A stretch of 64,000 bases of DNA from Caulobacter sp. NIBR2454 (lineage in GTDB: Bacteria > Pseudomonadota > Alphaproteobacteria > Caulobacterales > Caulobacteraceae). The stretch spans positions 1,869,001-1,933,000 of the forward strand of contig NZ_CP114871.1 of the NCBI RefSeq assembly GCF_027474405.1, written 5' to 3'. The translations under genes were made by a program, and so were the position numbers. Below are positions 36,636 through 45,221 of the stretch, in pieces. The notes beneath the pieces were generated by a model. The model was not told the DNA's origin. It searched no databases and saw only the letters and a list, made by a program, of their open reading frames with translations. Each line of letters begins with the position of its first letter. Within the stretch, counting starts at the first letter, position 1.

Positions 36636-37996
36636 ACAGCCTCTACGGTTTCCGCGTCGGCTGGTTGAGCCGGCGTGATGACGATCCGACCGCTTTCATC
36701 CTCGACGGTCCAGGGACGCCGTACACCACCCAACTGTTCGGCTACGGCCAGACCCGCCTGCAGTCCATCCTCGTGGAAGCCCGAACCGAAATAGGCGCCG
36801 CAGAACCAGGTGCGCCGCGCGCCCTGCAACGACCATAGCTGCTTCTGGGCGGCCATGGATCGCGCATCATAATGCGGATGATCGTAGTGCTCGGTGCGGA
36901 TCACCGTGGCCGGGTCTGGCGCCTTGTGCGGGTTCAAGGTGAGAAACAGCGGCCGCGCCCCGTGCAGGCTCTGCAACTTGTTCATCCAGTAGGTGACGGA
37001 GCCCGCGGCCGGATCGGCCCGCCAGCCGATGTGGTTCCAGCTGGCCCAAGCGAGGCGGCGGCGCGGCATCAGTGAACGATCGCCGTGCAGCACGGCCACG
37101 TTCGGTGTGTAGCGAAACGCCCCCAGCACCGCCTGCTCTTGCGGCGTCGGATCTTCGAGCATTTTGAGGACTTGAGGGGCGTGGGCGCCGAACACCACGT
37201 GGTCAAAGACGCGCGTTTCGCCGTGGACGTCCCTTACAAGCACGCCGTCGGCCGTACGCCGAACGGAGGCGACGCCACAGCCGGTGCGGATTTCTCCACG
37301 GAAGGTCTCAGCCATACGGGCCACGTAGGAACGGCTGCCTCCCACGACCGTGCGCCAGCTCCGCCGGCCCAGGAAACGCAGCAGGTCATGGTTGTGAAAG
37401 AAGCGGATGAAAGCCGCCGCGGGATGCTCGCGAACCCCTGCTACGGTCGCCGACCAGATCGCGGCCGCCATGGGCAGCAGGTGGTCTTCCTGCACAGCGG
37501 CGCAGTAGCCTCGTTCCCGCAAATATTCGTCTAGGGAGATGACCGGGTCCAAGGTCTGAAGGTCGCCGGGCGCCGTACGATAGAAACGGTTCAGATCGCG
37601 CAGCATCGCCCAGAACCTTGGCCGCACCAGATTGCTCGGCTTGGCGAAGAGCGAAGCCAAGTTGTGGCTGCCGTATTCGATCTTTCCGTCATCCAGAGAC
37701 ACAGCCAGCGACATGTCGGCATGCCGGGTCGCCACGCCCAGATGGGCGAATAGCGCAGTCAGGTTGGGATAGTTGACCTCGTTGTAGACGATGAAACCGG
37801 TGTCCACGGCGGTGACCCCACCCTTGGGCGAGGGTGCATCCACGGTATTGGCATGGCCGCCCAGCCGATCAGCCGCCTCGTAAATCGTCACCTCATGCCG
37901 CGTACCAAGCAGCCAGGCGGCTGAGAGGCCTGAAACCCCAGCGCCGATCACAGCGATGCGAAGCGAAGGATCATGGGACGGAAGGGACGACGGCAT
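36632..37996 (-). CDS. FAD-dependent amine-oxidase-like oxidoreductase
   Basis: 454 aa. The N-terminal FAD motif is IAVIGAGVSGLSAAWLLG with the acidic residue in VTIYEAADRLGGHANT. Family features continue with TGFIVYNEVNYPNL and the C-terminal FCGAYFGSGFHEDGLQAGLAVAE. The group is predicted NAD/FAD-binding protein (COG2907-like). Coupled to DUF1365 and next to a methyltransferase, it may act on membrane fatty acids, comparable to the desaturase/oxidase steps proposed for furan fatty acids in Rhodobacter; that is an inference. ATG 37996; upstream in-frame codons are antisense to the divergent promoter. Confidence 0.87.
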   Translation of the reverse strand: MPSSLPSHDPSLRIAVIGAGVSGLSAAWLLGTRHEVTIYEAADRLGGHANTVDAPSPKGGVTAVDTGFIVYNEVNYPNLTALFAHLGVATRHADMSLAVSLDDGKIEYGSHNLASLFAKPSNLVRPRFWAMLRDLNRFYRTAPGDLQTLDPVISLDEYLRERGYCAAVQEDHLLPMAAAIWSATVAGVREHPAAAFIRFFHNHDLLRFLGRRSWRTVVGGSRSYVARMAETFRGEIRTGCGVASVRRTADGVLVRDVHGETRVFDHVVFGAHAPQVLKMLEDPTPQEQAVLGAFRYTPNVAVLHGDRSLMPRRRLAWASWNHIGWRADPAAGSVTYWMNKLQSLHGARPLFLTLNPHKAPDPATVIRTEHYDHPHYDARSMAAQKQLWSLQGARRTWFCGAYFGSGFHEDGLQAGLAVAEQLGGVRRPWTVEDESGRIVITPAQPADAETVEAV

Positions 37997-38106
37997 GCTT
38001 GCTCCTGGTCTGCCAATCCGACAGCTACGCTCGCGAATGTCTCGCGGATGCGCCATGCATCCAGATCGCGCACCACGACGTAGCTATCATCCCACGGGAG
38101 GATCGC

Positions 38107-39000
38107 ATGGCCCAAAGACTGAACGCGCTGAGCGCTATAGCGGCGCCTCTCGCTTGCGCGATGACGTTGGCGGGCTGCTCGACGCTCGACGCGGTGAACG
38201 CCATCCAGCCAAAAGGCGCCGTTAGCGTCACGCGCGGTCAAGCCTATGGCGACGGGCCCCGGCAAAAGATCGACATCTACACGCCACGACGGATGGCGGC
38301 TCCGTCTGCGGTCGTGGTTTTCTTTTATGGGGGCGGTTGGGAAACCGGCGACCGCGCTGACTATGCTTTCGTTGGGGCTGCCTTGGCCGCGCGCGGCTAC
38401 GTGGTGATGGTGCCCGACTATCGGCTCTATCCCCAGGTGAAATGGCCCGCCTTTCTCCAGGATTCAGCCGAAGCAGTGCGTTGGGCGAAAGGCCACGCTG
38501 GCGACTATGGCGGAGACCCCCAGCGCGTGGTCCTGATGGGCCATTCGGCCGGCGCCTATAATGCGGCGATGCTGGCCCTGGATGACCAGTGGCTCAATGC
38601 GGTGGGTCTTGATCCCGCGCGCGATATCGCCGCCCTCGTAGGCTTGGCGGGGCCGTACGACTTCCTTCCCCTGCGCAGCGAGACGCTCAAGGCCGTGTTC
38701 GGACCAGAACCGAGCCGCGCGGCCACCCAGCCCATTAATCAGACCGCGCAGGGCGCGCCTCCCACATGGCTAGGGACCGGCGACGCGGACAAGGTTGTTC
38801 TTCCCCGCAATACAGAACGGCTCGCCGCAAAGCTTCGCGCTTCAGGCGTTCCGGTCGAGACACGACTATACCCGCGCCTGGGCCATGCTTTGATGGTTGG
38901 CGCCTTCGCCATTCCCTTCCGCTTCACCGCGCCTGTCATGAAGGACGTCGTCGCGTTCCTTGATGCTCAAACCGCACCCACGACCAGGATGAATCCATGA
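38107..39000 (+). CDS. Alpha/beta hydrolase (esterase) lipoprotein
   Basis: 297 aa. A lipoprotein signal ends in TLAGC (Cys near 23). The oxyanion motif YGGGWETGD, the elbow GHSAGAYN, and LGTGDADKVV plus RLGHALM provide Ser, Asp and His. It resembles BD-FAE/esterase-lipase proteins. ATG 38107 follows GGGAGGA. It starts a plus-strand operon with the methyltransferase (ATGA overlap) and lies divergent to the FAD oxidoreductase. Possibly releases or trims acyl groups; substrate unknown. Confidence 0.83.
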   Translation: MAQRLNALSAIAAPLACAMTLAGCSTLDAVNAIQPKGAVSVTRGQAYGDGPRQKIDIYTPRRMAAPSAVVVFFYGGGWETGDRADYAFVGAALAARGYVVMVPDYRLYPQVKWPAFLQDSAEAVRWAKGHAGDYGGDPQRVVLMGHSAGAYNAAMLALDDQWLNAVGLDPARDIAALVGLAGPYDFLPLRSETLKAVFGPEPSRAATQPINQTAQGAPPTWLGTGDADKVVLPRNTERLAAKLRASGVPVETRLYPRLGHALMVGAFAIPFRFTAPVMKDVVAFLDAQTAPTTRMNP

Positions 39001-40013
39001 ACCTGATCAACGCCTTCCAGGATGCTCCGGCGCCTGATTTCGTGACCCGTCCGGCCATCGCAAGCCTGGTGGCCGGCGCTCGGCGCGGCTTGGCGGGCAC
39101 GTCATCGCCTGACATCGAGACACGCTTCGCCGCCGAGATGTCTCAACGACCAATCGCCGAACACACCGACGCCGCCAACGCGCAACACTACGAACTGCCG
39201 CCCCGCTTCTTCCAACTCGTGCTGGGCCCTCGGCTCAAATATTCCTCGTGCCTCTACCCGGCGGCCAGCTCCACTTTGGCGGACGCGGAGATAGCCGCGC
39301 TCACCGACACCTGCTCGCACGCCGATCTGCGCGATGGACAGCGCGTCCTTGAGCTTGGCTGCGGCTGGGGATCTTTGTCGCTGTGGATGGCGGAGCAGTA
39401 CCCCGCATCACAGATCACCGCTGTCTCCAACTCGCGCCCGCAACGCGAACACATCGAGAGCGAGGCGGAACGCAAGGGGCTGACGAACCTGCGGATCATC
39501 ACCGCCGATATGAACGACTTCGATATCGCCGAGTACTTCGATCGGATCGTGTCGGTCGAGATGTTCGAGCATATGGCCAACTGGCGTCTGCTGCTTACGC
39601 GCGCGCGCTCGTGGCTGAAACCGGATGGGCGGATGTTCATCCATGTTTTCACACACGCCACGACCCCCTATCGTTTTGAGGTCAGCGACCGCAGCGACTT
39701 CATCGCCCAGCACTTCTTTACCGGCGGCGTCATGCCCAGCCACAGGTTGATCCGGCAGTTTCCCGATCTGTTCGAGGTCGAGGAGGAATGGCGCTGGAGC
39801 GGCGTTCACTACCAGCGCACGGCCGACGACTGGCTCGCCAACATGGACCTGCATCGCGACGAGATCGCCGACCTGATGGCGCAAGTCTACGGCTCTGACT
39901 CAAAGCTGTGGACCCGACGCTGGCGGCGGTTCTTCATGGCGACCGCGGGTCTGTTTGGAGACAGCGCCGGAAACGTCTGGGGTGTCAGCCATTATCGCCT
40001 GAAAGCCGCCTAG
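38997..40013 (+). CDS. CFA-type SAM-dependent fatty acid methyltransferase
   Basis: 338 aa. SAM motif VLELGCGWGSLSLW (117-130), NAQHYELPPRFFQLVLG, KYSSCLYP and the EMFEHMANW segment are typical of cyclopropane-fatty-acyl-phospholipid synthase relatives. It is shorter than enterobacterial Cfa (about 380 aa) because the N-terminal domain is reduced. It methylates unsaturated phospholipid acyl chains; the exact product (cyclopropane or branched) is not readable. Overlaps the esterase by four bases. Confidence 0.87.
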   Translation: MNLINAFQDAPAPDFVTRPAIASLVAGARRGLAGTSSPDIETRFAAEMSQRPIAEHTDAANAQHYELPPRFFQLVLGPRLKYSSCLYPAASSTLADAEIAALTDTCSHADLRDGQRVLELGCGWGSLSLWMAEQYPASQITAVSNSRPQREHIESEAERKGLTNLRIITADMNDFDIAEYFDRIVSVEMFEHMANWRLLLTRARSWLKPDGRMFIHVFTHATTPYRFEVSDRSDFIAQHFFTGGVMPSHRLIRQFPDLFEVEEEWRWSGVHYQRTADDWLANMDLHRDEIADLMAQVYGSDSKLWTRRWRRFFMATAGLFGDSAGNVWGVSHYRLKAA

Positions 40014-40023
40014 GGAGATCACC

Positions 40024-40428
40024 GTGCAATACCTCTTCGCCTATATCGGGGCCGCAATCGGCTTTGTCGTGCTGGACGCAATCTGGCTGACCTTCGCTGG
40101 ACCACGGCTCTACAAGCCGATCCTGGGGCCGATCCTCGCCGACAAGTTCTCCATGCCCCCGGCGGTGGCGTTCTATCTGATCTATCTGGCCGGAATCGTG
40201 CTGTTCGCCATCGAACCCGGACTGAAAGCCGGTTCGGCTCTGCGCGCCGCCCTCATGGGCGCGGCGCTCGGTTTCGTGGCCTACGCCACCTACGATCTGA
40301 CCAACCAAGCTACCCTGCGCGTTTGGTCGTGGAAGATCACAGCAGCGGATCTGGCGTGGGGTGTAGTCCTTACCGCCGGCTCGGCCATGGCGGGCTATGC
40401 TGCGGCGAGGTTTTCCGAACGCTTCTGA
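40024..40428 (+). CDS. DUF2177 family membrane protein
   Basis: 134 aa with four helices. IGFVVLDAIWLTFAGPRLYKPILG, the VAFYLIYLAGIVLF segment and GFVAYATYDLTNQATL are the DUF2177 signature. Function unknown; it commonly accompanies CFA-type and DUF1365 genes. Ten bases after the methyltransferase stop, with GGGAG upstream; the actual start is the GTG at 40024. Confidence 0.85.
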   Translation: MQYLFAYIGAAIGFVVLDAIWLTFAGPRLYKPILGPILADKFSMPPAVAFYLIYLAGIVLFAIEPGLKAGSALRAALMGAALGFVAYATYDLTNQATLRVWSWKITAADLAWGVVLTAGSAMAGYAAARFSERF

Positions 40429-40458
40429 CAGTTGCAAGCCACTGCGGACCATGCGACG

Positions 40459-40482
40459 CCTTGGCCCACTCAAGGGCCAAGG
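40459..40482 (+). promoter_or_regulatory. Perfect hairpin covering the sigma-factor ribosome binding site
   Basis: CCTTGGCCC (40459-40467) and GGGCCAAGG (40474-40482) form a nine-base perfect stem with an ACTCAA loop. The AAGG at the end of the right arm is the only Shine-Dalgarno match before ATG 40490, so the stem would hide it. It might also act as a weak terminator after DUF2177. Confidence 0.55.
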
Positions 40483-40489
40483 TTGTTGA

Positions 40490-41053
40490 ATGAGCGTGAC
40501 ACATCAAGACGAACAGCGCGCCGAGCTGAGCCGCGCCCTCGTCCGTACAGCCACCGGCGACCGCCGCGCGCTAGAGGAAGTTTATAATCGCACCTCGGCC
40601 AAACTATTTGGTGTCTGCCTGCGTATCTTGAGCGATAGGAGCGAGGCCGAGGACGTGCTGCAGGAAGTCTATCTCACCGTCTGGCGCAAGGCCGATCAGT
40701 TCGACCCTGATCGGGCCAGCCCGATCACTTGGCTGTCGACCTTGGCGCGCAATCGCGCCATCGACCGGCTGCGATCTTCCGGTCGGCGGGAAGCACGCCC
40801 GCTGGATGAGGCCACCGAGATCGCAGACGAGCAGCCATCCGCCTTCGACGGCCTTAGCTCCACTCAGGACGCCCAACTCCTGAATCGCTGCATGGACCAG
40901 CTTGAAGACAAGCATCGCGCCGCCGTGCGGACCGCCTTTTTCGATGGTCTGACCTATGACGAGCTGGCCCGCGCCGCTTCGGTGCCCTTGGGCACGATGA
41001 AGGGCTGGATTCGCCGTTCGCTCATGAAGCTTCGCGTGTGTCTCGAGTCATGA
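40490..41053 (+). CDS. ECF RNA polymerase sigma factor
   Basis: 187 aa. Region 2 is seen in YNRTSAKLFGVCLRILSDRS, AEDVLQEVYLTVWRKADQF and TWLSTLARNRAIDRLR; region 4 in AAVRTAFFDGLTYDELARAA and PLGTMKGWIRRSLMKLR. The type resembles SigK/RpoE-like factors that pair with RskA anti-sigma proteins. Coupled with the following anti-sigma gene (ATGA). It likely controls both divergent lipid-modification operons, as RpoE does in singlet-oxygen responses of Rhodobacter; no promoter motif was proven. Confidence 0.9.
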   Translation: MSVTHQDEQRAELSRALVRTATGDRRALEEVYNRTSAKLFGVCLRILSDRSEAEDVLQEVYLTVWRKADQFDPDRASPITWLSTLARNRAIDRLRSSGRREARPLDEATEIADEQPSAFDGLSSTQDAQLLNRCMDQLEDKHRAAVRTAFFDGLTYDELARAASVPLGTMKGWIRRSLMKLRVCLES

Positions 41054-41751
41054 CCGACCCCCACCACGACGATAAGGACTTCTCCGCCGCCGAATATGCG
41101 CTCGGCGTCCTCAGCGCCGACGAGCGCGTTCGGGCTCGCCGCCGCATGGAGACGGAACCCGCCTTCGCGGCCGAGGTCGCCGACTGGGATCGTCGGCTGG
41201 CGCCACTCATCGAGGAGGTGAGGTCCGTTACGCCGCCGCGCACGGTCTGGCTGCGCATCAAGGCCGGCCTGGGCGCGCAGCCTGTCGGCGTTTGGAACAA
41301 TCTGACGACCTGGCGTGTGGCGACCGCCGCGTCGCTGACAGCCGCCGCCGCCTGCTTGGCGATCATCGTGACCACACCGGTTCCCGCGCCTCAAGGGATG
41401 ATCGTAGCCGAACAGAAGCCCACCCCCATGGCTGTAGCGGCGCTCAAGCCCGAGGGCGGTCCGCCCGCCTTCGTGGTGGCTTATGACGAGGCCGGCAAAC
41501 GTTTGATCATCGCGCCCGCCGCTGTGACGCCCGACGGCGTCCACGATCACGAGCTGTGGATGCTTCAGCCCGACGGAAAGCCGGTTTCAATGGGGGTGAT
41601 CAGCGCAGGGCAGGTGCTGGTGATCCCTACCAACCGCTTTGGCCTCACATCCAGCGGATCGCTCGCGGTGTCGGCCGAACCACTTGGGGGCTCGCCCACG
41701 GGCGTCCCCACCGGCCCGGTAGTGGCGGCCGGCCAGTTGACGCCGCTGTAG
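41050..41751 (+). CDS. RskA-type transmembrane anti-sigma factor
   Basis: 233 aa. The cytoplasmic part begins DFSAAEYALGVLSADERV, the anti-sigma helical motif, followed by one transmembrane helix (about 91-113, VATAASLTAAAACLAIIV) and a periplasmic RskA domain with AFVVAYDEAGKRLIIAPAAV and HELWMLQPDG. Release by proteolysis upon envelope or oxidative stress is the family mechanism. ATG 41050 overlaps the sigma stop; a GTG at 41038 is an unneeded alternative. Confidence 0.88.
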   Translation: MTDPHHDDKDFSAAEYALGVLSADERVRARRRMETEPAFAAEVADWDRRLAPLIEEVRSVTPPRTVWLRIKAGLGAQPVGVWNNLTTWRVATAASLTAAAACLAIIVTTPVPAPQGMIVAEQKPTPMAVAALKPEGGPPAFVVAYDEAGKRLIIAPAAVTPDGVHDHELWMLQPDGKPVSMGVISAGQVLVIPTNRFGLTSSGSLAVSAEPLGGSPTGVPTGPVVAAGQLTPL

Positions 41752-41755
41752 CCTC

Positions 41756-43162
41756 TTGTTGACCAGACAGGGGCACAGCGCACTGACCGTTGCGGTCGTC
41801 GGCGATGGTTTCAGCGGGGTCCTATTGGCCCTGAAGCTGCGCGCCGCCGCCCCCGCGGCGCGGATCACGGTCATTGGCCGTCAGCGCCGTATTGGCCGCG
41901 GCCTGGCCTATGGGGCGGCCGATGGCGGTCACATGCTCAACGTGCCGATCAGCCGTATGGACGTCGGGTTGGAGCCCTCCTTTCATGACTGGCTGCGCAC
42001 TTGGCATGGCCCAGACTGGAGCGTGGACGATTTTGCGCCCCGATCCCTGTTTGGCGATTACATGGGGTTCTTGGCTGACAGGGCTGTGGACGCCGGCGAG
42101 ATAACGCGAATCCGCGGCGAGGCCGTGGGATTTAAGGCTGGCTCCACAGGCTCGGTGATCCTGGAGGACGGCCGCTCCGTCGCCGCGGACGTCACGGTGC
42201 TTGCGCTCGGCAATCTCCCGCCTGATCTTCCCGGCGGCTTGCCCCAGAGCATCACGCAAAGCGCGGCGTTCGTCTGCGACCCATGGGCACCCGGAGCGCT
42301 CGATGACCTGCCCTACGCCGCACCGGTAATGCTCGTTGGCTCGGGCTTGACCATGATCGATATCGCGCTGCGGCTCGTCGCACGCGGTCATCAAGGCAAG
42401 ATGATCGCCGTTTCACGAAGGGGATTGCTGCCGCGCGGGCATCAGACGGGGGGCGAATGGCCGCCCTTCTTGCACGATCATGTGGGTTCAGGCCCGCTGC
42501 GGATCGCCCGCCTGATCCGCGATCAGGTCCGGCAGGCGACGGCGGCTGGCGTAGCGTGGCAGCGGGTGTTCGACGCCGCTCGCCCCGCCGTTCCCGCCGT
42601 TTGGAGTGCGTGGACCCTGGCTGAGCGCCGCCAGTTTCTCAGGCGCCTGCGGCCCTGGTGGGACGTGCACCGACATCGAACCGCGCCCGCAGTCACAGCA
42701 GCGATGCAGTCGCTGCTGGCCGAAGGTCGCCTGGAGGTGACCGCCGCAAGGTTCGGCGCCGCGCGCTTCGTGGAGGCTACGGCTCATATCGAGCTTCTTT
42801 GCACCGACGGCGCCAAGGCGGTCGAAGTCGCCCGGGTGATCAACTGCACCGGGCCGGGCGGCCGATTTGACCGAACCGCCAATCCGCTGATCGCCCACCT
42901 GCGCGACAGCGGCCAAGCTCAGATTGATCCGTTGGGTTTGGGTTTTGAGACGAGGAGCGGGGCCGTGGTCATGGCGTCCGGCGAGGTCTGCGACCGTCTC
43001 TACGCTGTGGGTCCCCTAACCAAGGCTGCATGGTGGGAAATCACCGCGGCGCCTGAAATCACGATTCAGATCGATGATCTGGTCCAGCGGCTGACCAGCG
43101 CCACGCCGCTGACGCCCTCACTCTCGGCAAGCATTTTTATGGACATGGGCGCAGGCATCTGA
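41756..43162 (+). CDS. FAD/NAD(P)-binding oxidoreductase
   Basis: 468 aa of the FAD-NAD(P)-binding (NAD_binding_9) type. VAVVGDGFSGVLLALKL is the first Rossmann motif, GRGLAYG and HMLNVP follow, VMLVGSGLTMIDIALRL is the second, and INCTGPGGRFDRT the third. Substrate unknown; relatives occur with ECF sigma and siderophore loci. Starts with TTG, five bases after the anti-sigma stop, without a good ribosome binding site, so translation may be coupled. Followed by a bidirectional terminator. Confidence 0.8.
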   Translation: MLTRQGHSALTVAVVGDGFSGVLLALKLRAAAPAARITVIGRQRRIGRGLAYGAADGGHMLNVPISRMDVGLEPSFHDWLRTWHGPDWSVDDFAPRSLFGDYMGFLADRAVDAGEITRIRGEAVGFKAGSTGSVILEDGRSVAADVTVLALGNLPPDLPGGLPQSITQSAAFVCDPWAPGALDDLPYAAPVMLVGSGLTMIDIALRLVARGHQGKMIAVSRRGLLPRGHQTGGEWPPFLHDHVGSGPLRIARLIRDQVRQATAAGVAWQRVFDAARPAVPAVWSAWTLAERRQFLRRLRPWWDVHRHRTAPAVTAAMQSLLAEGRLEVTAARFGAARFVEATAHIELLCTDGAKAVEVARVINCTGPGGRFDRTANPLIAHLRDSGQAQIDPLGLGFETRSGAVVMASGEVCDRLYAVGPLTKAAWWEITAAPEITIQIDDLVQRLTSATPLTPSLSASIFMDMGAGI

Positions 43163-43169
43163 CGCCAGC

Positions 43170-43202
43170 GGGCGGGCCGACACCCGTCGGGGCGGCCCGC
43201 CC
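43170..43202. terminator. Bidirectional terminator hairpin
   Basis: GGGCGGGCC (43170-43178) pairs with GGCCCGCCC (43194-43202) between two convergent genes. The U-run is short (TT then AAG), but the location fits termination of both transcripts. Confidence 0.6.
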
Positions 43203-43208
43203 TTAAGT

Positions 43209-43790
43209 TCATCGCGCGGGCCGCACTTCGTCAGGCGCCGCCCTGTTGTCAGAAGGCTCATCGACGGGCGCGCCTTCCTCCAATTGGTGACCCGTGAACG
43301 TGCGGGTCTCAGGCGGCGGCAGGCCGTTGGTTTCGAACTCCTGCATGGCTTCCTTCTTACGGGCGGCCATCTGGTCTCCGAGAGCGTCCATGTCGAGGCC
43401 GGCCTTGCGAGCCTGAGAGAACATCCCCTCGACGCGCTTCTCTTCTTCTTCGACGTGGTGCTCGATCATTTCCGAGAGCACCTTCACCTTGGCGTCGTAA
43501 AAATCTTCGTTCGGCTCGCTGCCGAGGATTTCAGCGATCAACACCTTGGCGCCGTCATGCTCGACATAGGCCTCGTCGATCAGGTCTTCTTCAACCGCGC
43601 CCTTGCAGGCCGGGTAGAAGATTTCCTCCTCGATGATCGTGTGAACGATCAGCTCGGTGCAAATCTGCTTGGCGATCGCCTGTTTGCGGTCGGCGCCGCG
43701 AGCCTTTTCATAGGTTTCAAACAGCTCTTCGACCTTGCGATGATCGGCTTTGAGCAAGGCGATGGCGTCGGGCTTTTCATTGGTGGGCAT
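43209..43790 (-). CDS. Hemerythrin HHE-domain protein
   Basis: 193 aa. Metal ligands are visible as His in LKADHRKVEELF, His and Glu in LIVHTIIEEEIFYP, His in AYVEHDGAK and His-His in MIEHHVEEEEKR, spaced as in bacterial hemerythrins. These bind a di-iron site used for O2, NO or iron handling. The C-terminal 50 residues are disordered and acidic. ATG 43790 is used because the upstream extension is without pattern. Single gene. Confidence 0.88.
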   Translation of the reverse strand: MPTNEKPDAIALLKADHRKVEELFETYEKARGADRKQAIAKQICTELIVHTIIEEEIFYPACKGAVEEDLIDEAYVEHDGAKVLIAEILGSEPNEDFYDAKVKVLSEMIEHHVEEEEKRVEGMFSQARKAGLDMDALGDQMAARKKEAMQEFETNGLPPPETRTFTGHQLEEGAPVDEPSDNRAAPDEVRPAR

Positions 43791-43956
43791 GGAAATCTCC
43801 CTCGATGCAGTCAGCCGACCGGCCCTGGCCCGGGTCGTCGACGCAGGGAGAACCAAACCGCAAGCTGCTGGTTCCTGTGTCGACCTTGCGACAATGGCCT
43901 GGCAGGACCCGCGCCTTGGGGCGCAATGAGGCCCTAGGCGTTCGCGCCGACTTGAA

Positions 43957-43971
43957 TGTTATAGCATAACA
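43957..43971. promoter_or_regulatory. Zur-type palindrome upstream of the MerC-like gene
   Basis: TGTTAT-AGC-ATAACA at 43957-43971 is a perfect dyad and close to the Zur consensus TGTTATANNATAACA. It lies 109 bases before the ATG at 44080 in an AT-rich patch of a GC-rich gap, as expected for a promoter operator. Confidence 0.6.
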
Positions 43972-44079
43972 ACTATGTTCGAGGCCTTCCCCGCCCCCCA
44001 GGGAAGACCCGTCCCGTCCGACTTTCCTCCCCCAGCCTGTCGGACGGGACTCCTTCAAATCGTGACCGGACAGACGTCG

Positions 44080-44481
44080 ATGAAAATCGCTCCACCGGCC
44101 AAAGCCCTCGACGTGTCCGCGATTGGACTGTCGGGACTTTGCCTGATCCATTGCCTGGTGCTTCCCGTGGTCGCCGTGGCGCTGCCTTTCCTCGGCGCAT
44201 GGACTGAGGCCGAATGGATTCATGTGCTGTTTGTCGGCGTGGCGGCCCCCGTATCAGGGATCGCACTGTTTCGCCGTGGCGCCCCTCGCCCGCCCCTCGC
44301 CCTGCTGGCCTTGGCCATCACCGGACTTTTTGCGCTGGTTGGGGGTGCCGCAGGTTGGCCAACCCACGAGCTGGAGATCGTGTTGTCAGTCTTGGGCGGG
44401 CTCGCCCTTGCGGCGGCCCATCTGTGGAACCTGCGACGCGACCCTCCGCCGCCATGTTCAGACAAGCCTTCCGCGCACTAG
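44080..44481 (+). CDS. MerC-domain membrane protein
   Basis: 133 aa with four helices. CLIHCLVLPVVAVALPFLG in helix 1 carries the Cys-x3-Cys metal pair of the MerC domain; a terminal Cys (PPPCSDK) follows. No other mercury genes are near, and a Zur-type operator precedes it, so zinc transport or sensing is more likely than mercury uptake. ATG 44080. Confidence 0.78.
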   Translation: MKIAPPAKALDVSAIGLSGLCLIHCLVLPVVAVALPFLGAWTEAEWIHVLFVGVAAPVSGIALFRRGAPRPPLALLALAITGLFALVGGAAGWPTHELEIVLSVLGGLALAAAHLWNLRRDPPPPCSDKPSAH

Positions 44482-44526
44482 GGGAATCGGGGCCTTTTGG
44501 GCGCACTTAGATGCGGACCCGGATTC

Positions 44527-45216
44527 ATGGATTTCAGCCCCCTTCCGGTGACGAGTGTTATCGGCGCCTTTCTCTTGGCGTTTCCCGCCCTCTTCTCGAT
44601 CGTCAATCCGATTGGCGCATCGCTGATCTTCAATGAGGTGACCGGCGACCTGTCACGCGAAGATCGCGCACGATTGGCGACGCGCATTTCAGTCTATTCG
44701 CTGTTGGTGCTGCTCGTGTCGCTCTGGTTGGGCAGCTACATCCTGAATTTCTTTGGGATCAGCCTCGGCGCGCTTCGTGTGGCGGGTGGGCTCGTAGTGG
44801 CGATCCGCGCATGGGGCCTGCTGATGGCTCCGGAAGTCCAGGAAGGCAGGAAGGCTGACGACGCCGCCCTGGCCAAGGGCTCCCACGATGATGTCGCCTT
44901 CTTTCCGCTGACAATGCCCTTCACGACGGGACCCGGCACGATCTCGGTCGCCATTGCCCTGTCGTCGCAGCGACCCACGGACGGTCCAGGGACAGCTTCA
45001 TTCTTTATCGGCGCAAGCGTCGCAGCGGTCTGCATGGCCGCGGTGATCTGGCTGTCCTACCGCTCGGCGGATCGCCTGTTGAAGCTGATCGGCGCCAACG
45101 GCGCGCGGGTCGTCTCACGTCTGGTGGCCCTGCTGCTGCTGTGCATCGGCGTGCAGATCATCAGCACGGGCCTTGAAAGTCTGCTGGGCCCGCTGATCCG
45201 CGGCGAAGTCAGCTAG
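44527..45216 (+). CDS. MarC family integral membrane protein
   Basis: 229 aa with six helices. The family pattern FPALFSIVNPIGASLIF in helix 1, GISLGALRVAGGLVVAI and FFPLTMPFTTGPGTISVAI is complete. Despite the name, MarC is not proven to act in antibiotic resistance. ATG 44527 is used; 46 bases separate it from the MerC-like gene, so the two may share a transcript and the Zur-type control. Convergent with the symporter gene, six bases away. Confidence 0.88.
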   Translation: MDFSPLPVTSVIGAFLLAFPALFSIVNPIGASLIFNEVTGDLSREDRARLATRISVYSLLVLLVSLWLGSYILNFFGISLGALRVAGGLVVAIRAWGLLMAPEVQEGRKADDAALAKGSHDDVAFFPLTMPFTTGPGTISVAIALSSQRPTDGPGTASFFIGASVAAVCMAAVIWLSYRSADRLLKLIGANGARVVSRLVALLLLCIGVQIISTGLESLLGPLIRGEVS

Positions 45217-45221
45217 GCAGG

